Assembly: GCA_045653225.1 (NCBI GenBank)
Contig: JAZOLP010000140.1
Coordinates: forward strand, 1 to 5,313
Length of the DNA: 5,313 nucleotides
Direction of reading: 5' to 3'
Source: UBA1737 sp045653225
GTDB lineage: Bacteria; Bacillota_I; Bacilli_A; ML615J-28; CAG-313
Every line of letters begins with the position of its first letter. Within the stretch, counting starts at the first letter, position 1. Shown here piece by piece: positions 1 to 5,313 of this stretch. The notes beneath the pieces are model-generated. The model saw only the letters and a list, made by a program, of their open reading frames with translations, did no database searches and was not told where the DNA came from. Both the position numbers and the translations under genes were made by a program.

Positions 1-953
1 AGGGAGAGTGGACGTGGTCTAAATTTGATTCTTGGGTAAAAGAAGCACAAACTAAGCTTGCAGATAATGAATTTACGATTGATGCTGGTTATGCTGATTT
101 CCTTATTGGGGCTGCTCCTGCTCAAGGAAATAGATTAGTTAATGCTAGTAGAATGTTACCAATGTTTAGTAAAAAACCAATTACTAGTGTAATTGGGAAA
201 ATACAATATTATTATGCAAATGGATATTGGAATAAAAATAGAGGATTAGAAGTGGTATCTAATGATTTTATTAACGGGAAATCTCTTTTACATAATGGTT
301 CATTTAATCTTTTAAATCAATCAGTTTATTATGATCAATTTACATCATTAAGTTTTGAACTTGGTATTGTTCCTTATCCAATAGATGATAATACAACTGC
401 TATTCCATATACTGCTCCTTATACCTATGAAGATACACAAGGTAATAAAGTTGAAGTAACTGAACCTTTGAAAAATAGAAAAAATGAAACTTTAACTACT
501 AATGATGGGGATCCTATCTATGGTTTAGATTTAAGTGAATCTAACTTCTTAATTTCATATGATAGTGTAAATTGTTACTCGATCGTTAATTATGCTGGTG
601 ATAGATTAAATGGAATCAATACTGGAATAATATTTGATATACTTAGATATCTTACAGATAGTTTTACTGGTAATTACGAATATGAATCATTAACTAGGGA
701 TGAACAGTATTATCTTTCTCTAAGTGATATTGTTACAAATACGCTTGATAAAAACGTACTGCTATCAGTTCAAGATACAGTATACTATGATCCAATTAAA
801 TCATGGTCTTGTTTCGCCACTTTAGGTGCATATGATCATGAAGATTCATTCTCGTATGTAATAAAAGATTTAGTAGTTAATAATCCAGGTGATTTTGAAG
901 TATTAAATGATTTATATAATACTTACTTAGAAAAAAATAATCCACTAGGATAA
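1..953 (+). CDS. Extracellular solute-binding protein of an ABC importer, probably sugar type (5' end missing)
   Basis: The frame is open from base 3 with no stop, so the gene begins before the window and about 316 C-terminal codons are visible. The ATG at 153 is internal: the upstream residues GEWTWSKFDSWVKEA already match the family. In family 1 solute-binding proteins a WTWxxF segment usually opens the second half, followed by a region like the one here with FINGKSLLHNGSFNLLN (about 267-317) and then LGIVPYP (about 360-383), which resemble the usual F-x-x-G-K-A-A-M and GxxPxP segments. Such proteins are lipoproteins outside the membrane that pass ligand to an ABC permease. The signal peptide would lie outside the window. 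About 50 residues after VPYP, rich in T, Y, N and D, look like an insertion relative to the usual fold. A terminator follows, so this is the last gene of its unit. The ligand cannot be named. An oligosaccharide is a guess from the family. Confidence 0.68.
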   Translation, partial: GEWTWSKFDSWVKEAQTKLADNEFTIDAGYADFLIGAAPAQGNRLVNASRMLPMFSKKPITSVIGKIQYYYANGYWNKNRGLEVVSNDFINGKSLLHNGSFNLLNQSVYYDQFTSLSFELGIVPYPIDDNTTAIPYTAPYTYEDTQGNKVEVTEPLKNRKNETLTTNDGDPIYGLDLSESNFLISYDSVNCYSIVNYAGDRLNGINTGIIFDILRYLTDSFTGNYEYESLTRDEQYYLSLSDIVTNTLDKNVLLSVQDTVYYDPIKSWSCFATLGAYDHEDSFSYVIKDLVVNNPGDFEVLNDLYNTYLEKNNPLG

Positions 954-979
954 AATTAAATTAATATTCAAATAAAAAT

Positions 980-1017
980 AAGTAAGTGATTTAAAAGTCA
1001 CTTACTTTTACTTTTTA
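980..1017 (+). terminator. Rho-independent terminator after the solute-binding protein gene
   Basis: A perfect 10-bp stem (980-989 AAGTAAGTGA with 998-1007 TCACTTACTT) closes an 8-base loop and is followed by the T-rich run TTTACTTTTT through 1017. It starts 27 bases after the stop codon at 951-953. An A-run just before the stem (974-978) means it might also stop transcripts from the other strand, but no gene on that strand is seen here. Confidence 0.88.
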
Positions 1018-1035
1018 TAATAAATTTGATATAAT
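1007..1035 (+). promoter_or_regulatory. Sigma-A type promoter for tgt, extended -10
   Basis: A perfect TATAAT lies at 1030-1035 with an upstream TG at 1027-1028, forming the extended -10 TGATATAAT. Seventeen bases upstream is TTTACT (1007-1012), four of six matches to TTGACA. The predicted start of transcription is near 1042, only a couple of bases before the ribosome-binding site, so the leader would be about 15 bases. The -35 box sits in the T-run of the preceding terminator. Confidence 0.72.
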
Positions 1036-1043
1036 ACATAATA

Positions 1044-1048
1044 GAGGT
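1044..1048 (+). promoter_or_regulatory. Ribosome-binding site of tgt
   Basis: GAGGT at 1044-1048 lies 8 bases before the ATG at 1057 and supports that start. There is no space between promoter and start codon for a riboswitch. Confidence 0.7.
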
Positions 1049-1056
1049 ATTAATAT

Positions 1057-2190
1057 ATGGTTATAAAATATGATTTAATTAAAAAAGATAAACGTACTAT
1101 GGCTAGACTTGGTAAAGTAACAACTCCACATTCAGTAATAGATACACCTTGTTTTATGCCGGTTGGTACACAAGCAACTGTTAAGTCTTTATCTAAAGAA
1201 GAAATTGAAGCAACAGGTGCACAAATTATTTTAGGAAATACATATCATTTATGGTTACAACCTGGGCATAAATTAATTGAAGAAGCAGGTGGCTTACATA
1301 AATTTATGAACTGGGATAAGTCTATTCTAACTGATAGTGGTGGTTTCCAAGTATTTAGTCTTGCAAAACTACGTGATATTAAAGAAGAAGGTGTAACATT
1401 TAAACACCACAAAAATGGTAGTAAATTATTCTTATCACCTGAACTTGCAATTGAAATTGAAAATAGTTTAGGTAGTGATATTATGATGAGTTTTGATGAA
1501 TGTCCTCCTTACCCTGCTACACGTCAATATATGGAAAACTCTGTAGAACGTACAATTAGATGGGCTAAGCGTGGATTAGAAGCTCATAAGAAACGTGATA
1601 CACAAGGTTTATTTGGTATTATTCAAGGTGGAGAATATGAAGATATTAGAATCCACTGTTGTGAAGAACTTACAAAACTTCCATTCGATGGATATTCAAT
1701 TGGTGGATTATCAGTTGGTGAACCTAAAGAAGTAGAAAATAGAGTATTAGAATTTACCACTCCACATTTACCAGAAAATAAACCGAGATATTTAATGGGG
1801 GTAGGAAGTCCTGGTGCAATCTTAGATGGTGTTGAACGCGGTATTGATATGTTTGACTGTGTTCTTCCAACTCGTATTGCGCGTCATGGTGCAGCAATGA
1901 CTTCAAGTGGAAGAAAAGTACTAAAAAATAGACAATTTGAAAAACAATTTATTCCACTAGATTCTGAATGTGATTGTTATTGTTGTAAGTATTATACAAG
2001 AGCATATTTACATCATTTAGTTAGAGCTGATGAAATGTTAGGTGCAAGACTTTTAAGTATTCACAACATTCATTTTCTAGAAAATTTGATGAAAAATATT
2101 AGAACAGCTATTAAAGAAGATCGCTTCTTAGAATTTAAAGCTGAATTTTATGAAAAGTATGGGTTAAATAACAATGATAAAGATTTCTAA
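1057..2190 (+). CDS. tgt: tRNA-guanine transglycosylase (queuosine biosynthesis)
   Basis: Cytoplasmic enzyme that swaps guanine 34 in the anticodon of Asp, Asn, His and Tyr tRNAs for the queuosine precursor preQ1. The product is 377 residues, the usual bacterial length (E. coli about 375), in a single TIM-barrel domain. By comparison with the well-studied Zymomonas enzyme, the general base is D93 in LTDSGGFQVFS, the nucleophile is D267 in MFDCVLPTR, and base-binding residues are D147 and C149 in FDECPP, Q190 in GIIQGG and G217-E222 in GGLSVGE. Zinc ligands are C305, C307 and C310 (CDCYCC) and H336 (SIHN). The Cys and Val in the base pocket fit bacterial preQ1 use rather than the eukaryotic queuine enzyme, but some bacterial enzymes take queuine, so this is inference. 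No queA or yajC is adjacent. The gene has its own promoter and overlaps the next gene by 17 bases. Confidence 0.97.
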   Translation: MVIKYDLIKKDKRTMARLGKVTTPHSVIDTPCFMPVGTQATVKSLSKEEIEATGAQIILGNTYHLWLQPGHKLIEEAGGLHKFMNWDKSILTDSGGFQVFSLAKLRDIKEEGVTFKHHKNGSKLFLSPELAIEIENSLGSDIMMSFDECPPYPATRQYMENSVERTIRWAKRGLEAHKKRDTQGLFGIIQGGEYEDIRIHCCEELTKLPFDGYSIGGLSVGEPKEVENRVLEFTTPHLPENKPRYLMGVGSPGAILDGVERGIDMFDCVLPTRIARHGAAMTSSGRKVLKNRQFEKQFIPLDSECDCYCCKYYTRAYLHHLVRADEMLGARLLSIHNIHFLENLMKNIRTAIKEDRFLEFKAEFYEKYGLNNNDKDF

Positions 2191-3088
2191 AATAAGATTT
2201 ATTAGTTTATTATTAGTTTTAGTTTTATTGATTTTTTCAACTTCTTGTACTTCTTGTTTTAATCAATATGAAGAAATGCCAAATGGAGTAACATTAAACG
2301 TTTCAAGTATAATTAAAGATCATTTAGTACAAACTACTACACCAACGTTACATTTTGACTATGATGGTGTTAGAGTTATGATGGAATCTAATGGTTCAGC
2401 ATGTTTCTTCGTTTCAAATGATCAATATGTATTAAGTGATAAATTTGGTGAACATTTAAGTAAATATTCAAAAGATCAAATTAAAGTTGTTAGTGTTATT
2501 GATCAAGAGTATGATAAAGAAAAAGCTATTTTTGACGGTAAAAAATTAACATTAGATAGTGTAGATGAATTTGGCAATGAACAAAAATATTCAAAAGAAT
2601 ATCAACTAGTTATTACTAATGTAGATGGAACTAGATATTCATATCAATTTAGAACTTTTGTTAGTGAACAAAAACGTTATTATATTTTTAGATATTCTTC
2701 AAATATGGGTATTTCAATGGAACAACCTTTAATGGTAATTAAGTCTTCAGAGGGTAAAAATAAATTAGCTTTACTTGCATTACCTTATGAAACTAAATAT
2801 GAAGTAGGACCATATAATATTAAATTAGAAGCTTTATTAGATAAAGAAACATATACTGACGAGAAATATTATAAGTTTGCGTATCCAGATTCTGTTAAAG
2901 ATTTAGCTGATAGTCAAAGAAGAGAAAAAATAATGTTGTGGTATGAAACTTATTGCAATGGTCATTTAAATGAAAATAATGAGTTTATTTTTGAATATTA
3001 TGGTGCTACATTTAAAGTTGAATTTGGTTTCACTGATTGTGGCAATGAAAGAAATAAAGAAGGATTTAAATTAACATATTTAGGCTAG
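2174..3088 (+). CDS. Putative secreted lipoprotein of unknown function
   Basis: The 304-residue product begins with a basic stretch (KISKIR, residues 3-8), then a hydrophobic run of about 13 residues (9-21), then STSCTSC. Cys25 or Cys28 would be the lipidated residue of a lipoprotein signal, giving export and attachment to the outer face of the membrane. The residue three before each Cys is Ser or Cys rather than the usual Leu, so the lipobox is weak and a plain membrane anchor is possible. The rest is soluble, rich in K, E, Y and F, with alternating polar and hydrophobic residues suggesting mostly beta structure. It has three further cysteines (77, 261, 289). I recognise no domain. The start overlaps tgt by 17 bases and has only a weak GGG ten bases upstream, so translation is probably coupled to tgt. 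No better start is seen, and this one gives a sensible signal sequence. The stop codon lies within a terminator stem. Confidence 0.8.
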   Translation: MIKISKIRFISLLLVLVLLIFSTSCTSCFNQYEEMPNGVTLNVSSIIKDHLVQTTTPTLHFDYDGVRVMMESNGSACFFVSNDQYVLSDKFGEHLSKYSKDQIKVVSVIDQEYDKEKAIFDGKKLTLDSVDEFGNEQKYSKEYQLVITNVDGTRYSYQFRTFVSEQKRYYIFRYSSNMGISMEQPLMVIKSSEGKNKLALLALPYETKYEVGPYNIKLEALLDKETYTDEKYYKFAYPDSVKDLADSQRREKIMLWYETYCNGHLNENNEFIFEYYGATFKVEFGFTDCGNERNKEGFKLTYLG

Positions 3089-3112
3089 GATTATTCCTAG
3101 CTTTTTCTTTTT
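3082..3112 (+). terminator. Rho-independent terminator overlapping the lipoprotein stop codon
   Basis: GCTAGGA (3084-3090) pairs with TCCTAGC (3095-3101) around the loop TTAT. The stem can be lengthened to 3082-3103 by a G-T and an A-T pair. The run TTTTTCTTTTT (3102-3112) follows. The TAG stop codon at 3086-3088 lies in the 5' arm. It ends the tgt-lipoprotein unit and separates it from the cell-wall genes. Confidence 0.9.
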
Positions 3113-3147
3113 ACATAAAAATTAATACATTAGCATATTCTTATAAT
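3110..3147 (+). promoter_or_regulatory. Candidate promoter region for the ftsW-murG operon
   Basis: Two readings are possible. TTTACA (3110-3115, five of six to TTGACA) with CATATT (3134-3139) at 18-base spacing would start transcripts near 3146, just before the GGTGAT ribosome-binding site. Alternatively, a perfect TATAAT at 3142-3147 has no good -35 at 17 bases and would start transcripts near 3154, which would leave out GGTGAT. A promoter is expected here because a strong terminator lies directly upstream, but which boxes are used is not settled by sequence. Confidence 0.45.
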
Positions 3148-3153
3148 GGTGAT
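3148..3153 (+). promoter_or_regulatory. Ribosome-binding site supporting an ATT start for the ftsW-like gene
   Basis: GGTGAT at 3148-3153 is complementary to the 3' end of 16S rRNA (ATCACC). It uses the downstream part of the full AAGGAGGTGATC, for which a gap of 3 to 5 bases to the start codon is normal. The ATT at 3157 is 3 bases away. No comparable site precedes the ATG at 3223. Confidence 0.5.
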
Positions 3154-3156
3154 AAT

Positions 3157-4245
3157 ATTAAGAAAAGTATAGATATCCCATTATTAATTGTAACAATATG
3201 TTTAGTAATCTTTGGTTTATTAATGGTTTATTCTGCAAGTAATGTTGTTGCTTTATACAAATATGATGATGAATTTTATTATATAAAAAGACAATTAATT
3301 TTTGCTTTCATAGGTATTATATTAATGATTTTTATATCTTTTTTTGATATATATAAAATTTATAAATATTCTACTATCATATTTTTCATATCTTTAGTTT
3401 CTTTAATATTAGTACTTATTCCTGGGATTGGAGTTGTACGTGGTGGAGCAAGAAGTTGGATTGGAATTGGTAGCATATCGTTTCAACCATCTGAATTAAT
3501 GAAAATTGGATTAATAATTTTTTTATCAAAATATTTTAGTAAATATGATAAAGATCTACTAAAATTTAAAAATTTTATTTTTATTTTACTTTTAATAATA
3601 TTAATTTTTGGATTAATAATGTTACAACCAGATTTTGGTACAGGATTAGTAATTGTATTAAGTTCTTTTCTACTTTTATTTATGACAGGAGCTCCATTTA
3701 AATATTTTATGTTATTGTTTATGATTGGACTAATAGGGGTTATTGGTTTAATAATTAGTGCTCCATACCGTATGGAAAGAATTTTTTCTTTTTTAGATCC
3801 TTGGAGTGATCCATTAGGTAGTGGATTTCAAGCTATTCAATCTTTATATGCTATAGCACCTAGTGGATTATTTGGTTTAGGATTTAATGAAAGTATTCAG
3901 AAGCATTTTTTTCTTCCAGAACCACAAAATGATTTTATTTTTTCAATAATTTGTGAAGAATTAGGTTTAATTGGATCTTTATTTTTACTATCTTTATTCT
4001 TCATATTAATATATAGGATGATTAAGATAGGAAATAACGTACATAATACTTTTTTTAAATATATATCGTACGGAATAGCTTTAGTTTTTTTTGTACAAGT
4101 TTTTATAAATATTGGTGTTGTTATTGGATTATTGCCTGTAACTGGAATTACTCTTCCAATTATAAGTTATGGAGGTACTAGTTTAATGATAAGTCTTGTA
4201 ATGATAGGAATTGTATTGAATATAAGTAAATATAGGGGTGAATAA
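3157..4245 (+). CDS. ftsW: FtsW/SpoVE-type SEDS peptidoglycan glycosyltransferase, probable ATT start
   Basis: A membrane protein that polymerises lipid II into glycan strands with a partner class B penicillin-binding protein, at the division septum or spore cortex. From the ATT at 3157 it has 362 residues, close to Bacillus SpoVE (366). It shows about ten membrane segments. The family signature is complete near residues 318-342, running from NIGVVIGLLPVTG to SYGGTS. LPEPQNDFIF carries the conserved extracellular Asp (D259), catalytic in FtsW and RodA. LIPGIGVVRGGARSWIG, QPSE, QPDFGTG and DPLGSGFQ also fit. The first ATG in frame is 3223, but it falls inside membrane segment 1 (GLLMVYSAS) and has no ribosome-binding site, whereas the 22 codons before it encode a normal FtsW N-terminus (KKSIDIPLL, then hydrophobic). 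I therefore choose ATT; the short form from 3223 would be 340 residues. A frameshifted start is the alternative. Adjacent murG favours FtsW/SpoVE over RodA; FtsW and SpoVE cannot be told apart. Confidence 0.9.
   Translation: MKKSIDIPLLIVTICLVIFGLLMVYSASNVVALYKYDDEFYYIKRQLIFAFIGIILMIFISFFDIYKIYKYSTIIFFISLVSLILVLIPGIGVVRGGARSWIGIGSISFQPSELMKIGLIIFLSKYFSKYDKDLLKFKNFIFILLLIILIFGLIMLQPDFGTGLVIVLSSFLLLFMTGAPFKYFMLLFMIGLIGVIGLIISAPYRMERIFSFLDPWSDPLGSGFQAIQSLYAIAPSGLFGLGFNESIQKHFFLPEPQNDFIFSIICEELGLIGSLFLLSLFFILIYRMIKIGNNVHNTFFKYISYGIALVFFVQVFINIGVVIGLLPVTGITLPIISYGGTSLMISLVMIGIVLNISKYRGE
4235..4241 (+). promoter_or_regulatory. Ribosome-binding site that decides the murG start
   Basis: GGGGTGA at 4235-4241 lies 5 bases before the TTG at 4247 (8 bases counted from the G-run), which is optimal spacing. 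The in-frame GTG at 4238 is itself part of this site, so it is unlikely to be the start. Confidence 0.7.
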
Positions 4246-4246
4246 T

Positions 4247-5281
4247 TTGAATATTATTTGTTTTGCAGGAGGAACATTAGGACATATAATCCCTTGTGTT
4301 TGTTTAATTAAAGAATTAAAAAAAAGAGTCCCATCTATAAGGATTATTATGGTAGCAACAAAAAAAGATTCATCATATCTAGTTTTAAAAGATCAAGCCA
4401 TTGATAAAGTATATTATGTAGATTGTAGTAAATTATCATTTAATATTAAAAATCAAATAAAAAATATTAAAGCATATAAAAAAATAATAGAAATATTAAA
4501 AAATGAAAAGATAACATTAGCATATGGTTTTGGTGGTTATATTAGTGGCATTGGAATTTTAGCATCAAAAATTATGAAATTGAAGACTTATATTCATGAA
4601 CAAAATAGTGTTATGGGTAAAGCTAATCTGTTAATTAGTAAATATGTAGATAAAGTATTTTTGTCATTTCCTATAAAACCAATGAGAAAAAATTATTTGC
4701 TTGTAGGTTCTCCTGTATATATAAATGCAGTAAATATTAAAAAGAATATATATAAAGAAAGAAATAAAATTTTGTTCACCTCAGGCACATTAGGTGCAAG
4801 AACAATTAATAATTTGGCTATTAATTTAATAAATCGTGGTTATTTAGATAATTTTGATATATATCTTATTACAGGTAAAGTTTATTATGATGATTGTTTA
4901 AAAAGAATAAAAAAGGAAAATATAAATATCATCCCCTTTTCTAATAGTTTGATAACAGATATTGCTTCTTCAAATATCGTTGTTTCAAGAGGAGGGTCAT
5001 CTACTTTATTTGAAATAATTGGAACAAAGAGTTTAGGCATTATAATACCTTCTCCTAATGTGACAAATAATCATCAATATCATAATGCACAATATTTCAA
5101 AAATATGGAACTTATAGAAGTGATTGAAGAAAATGATTTATCAATTGTAAATTTTATGGATAAATTGAACACATTAATTAAAAAAAGAAATGAATATATT
5201 GATAATCTAAACAAATTTAATGAAAACAATATATATGAATATATGATAGATGGAGTAATATATGAAAAAACAATATTATAA
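4247..5281 (+). CDS. murG: MurG, GlcNAc transferase making lipid II
   Basis: A GT28-family enzyme on the inner face of the membrane that moves GlcNAc from UDP-GlcNAc to lipid I, giving the lipid II used by FtsW/SpoVE. From the TTG at 4247 it has 344 residues, slightly short for MurG (about 355-365), and begins MNIICFAGGTLGH, the usual few residues before the glycine loop. A GTG at 4238 would add three residues and overlap ftsW by 8 bases. Two Rossmann-type domains are seen: GGTLGH (8-13), GFGGYISG (94-101) and HEQN (117-120) in the first; SGTLGA (179-184), SRGGSST (247-253), E256 and NNHQYHNA (274-281) in the second, where UDP-GlcNAc binds. Departures from the common sequence are L11 in GGTGGH, GSPVY for GNPVR, and GG for AG after SR. 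It lies 1 base after the ftsW stop, so it is in the same operon. Position and motifs favour MurG over other GT28 enzymes. Confidence 0.93.
   Translation: MNIICFAGGTLGHIIPCVCLIKELKKRVPSIRIIMVATKKDSSYLVLKDQAIDKVYYVDCSKLSFNIKNQIKNIKAYKKIIEILKNEKITLAYGFGGYISGIGILASKIMKLKTYIHEQNSVMGKANLLISKYVDKVFLSFPIKPMRKNYLLVGSPVYINAVNIKKNIYKERNKILFTSGTLGARTINNLAINLINRGYLDNFDIYLITGKVYYDDCLKRIKKENINIIPFSNSLITDIASSNIVVSRGGSSTLFEIIGTKSLGIIIPSPNVTNNHQYHNAQYFKNMELIEVIEENDLSIVNFMDKLNTLIKKRNEYIDNLNKFNENNIYEYMIDGVIYEKTIL
5252..5255 (+). promoter_or_regulatory. Ribosome-binding site of the gene after murG
   Basis: GGAG at 5252-5255, inside the end of murG, is 6 bases before an ATG at 5262. This supports a true start there. 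Confidence 0.6.
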
Positions 5282-5313
5282 ATTTATTGAATATGTAAAA
5301 AAATATAATTTAG
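5262..5313 (+). CDS. Start of a further cell-wall operon gene, possibly murB (cut by window end)
   Basis: An ATG at 5262 with GGAG upstream opens a frame that stays open for 17 codons to the window end, beginning MKKQYYKFIEYVKKYNL. It overlaps the last 20 bases of murG, a sign of a tightly packed operon. In Bacillus the gene after spoVE and murG is murB (UDP-N-acetylenolpyruvoylglucosamine reductase), and a short helical, lysine-rich N-terminus suits MurB. However, the visible part contains none of its flavin-binding motifs. An ftsQ/divIB gene or something unrelated is equally allowed by so few residues. Confidence 0.5.
   Translation, partial: MKKQYYKFIEYVKKYNL

Noticed and set aside
153..155. 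ATG at 153 as the start of the solute-binding protein
   Set aside because: The same frame is open to the window start and encodes the family's WTWxxF region, with no ribosome-binding site before 153, so it is an internal Met.
980..1007. Inverted repeat as an operator or mobile-element end
   Set aside because: It is a stem directly followed by a T-run just after a stop codon, with no partner repeat or transposase, so a terminator explains it.
1018..1056. Possible preQ1 riboswitch before tgt
   Set aside because: The predicted leader is about 15 bases, and no preQ1-type hairpin with an A-rich tail can be made between the promoter and the start codon.
3113..3156. Small RNA or extra small gene between the lipoprotein and ftsW
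   Set aside because: The gap is A/T-rich, has no stable hairpin beyond the terminator, and is accounted for by promoter and ribosome-binding site. The only short frame (3146-3172) has no ribosome-binding site.
3223..3225. ATG at 3223 as the start of ftsW
   Set aside because: It would remove most of membrane segment 1 and has no ribosome-binding site. It remains the fallback if the ATT reading is wrong.
1..5313. A new defence, mobile or multi-gene system
   Set aside because: Four of the six genes are identifiable housekeeping or transport genes, one is a lone unknown lipoprotein and one is a 17-codon fragment. There are no repeats, integrases, nucleases or toxin-like pairs to support such a system.

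Overview
The window looks like chromosomal DNA of a low-GC, walled bacterium of the Firmicutes/Bacilli type, possibly one of the uncultured gut Bacilli or an Erysipelotrichales relative. The grounds are strong A/T bias in third codon positions, purine-rich Shine-Dalgarno sites, short A/T-rich intergenic gaps with hairpin-plus-T-run terminators, and peptidoglycan genes that resemble the spoVE-murG part of the Bacillus division and cell wall cluster. All 11 tryptophan codons in the visible genes are TGG and no gene uses or contains an in-frame TGA. This argues against the Mycoplasma-type code, although UGA use cannot be settled from this window. All genes are on the + strand.

Layout. (1) Bases 1-953: 3' part of a gene for an extracellular solute-binding protein of an ABC importer, probably for sugars, cut by the window start. 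It is closed by a strong terminator (980-1017). (2) A promoter overlapping that terminator's T-run (-35 about 1007, extended -10 at 1027-1035) drives tgt (1057-2190), the tRNA-guanine transglycosylase of queuosine synthesis. A 304-residue putative lipoprotein of unknown function (2174-3088) overlaps tgt by 17 bases, and its stop codon lies inside the stem of the next terminator (3082-3112). (3) A cell-wall operon follows: an FtsW/SpoVE-type SEDS glycosyltransferase (best read as 3157-4245), then murG (best read from a TTG at 4247 to 5281), then the first 17 codons of another gene (from 5262) that may be murB by cluster order.

How the genes work together. MurG makes lipid II by adding GlcNAc to lipid I, and FtsW/SpoVE polymerises lipid II into glycan strands at the septum, so the third block is one pathway. 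tgt is a tRNA modification gene with no evident functional tie to the lipoprotein it overlaps.

Most notable points. The ftsW-like gene has no ATG, GTG or TTG that would include its first membrane segment. Its frame continues upstream to an ATT codon placed 3 bases after a perfect GGTGAT ribosome-binding sequence, so this is either a rare AUU start or a damaged start. The lipoprotein coupled to tgt is not recognised. MurG carries the variant loop GGTLGH. I found no mobile element, CRISPR array, RNA gene or clearly new multi-gene system. No stretch over 300 bases lacks a gene.
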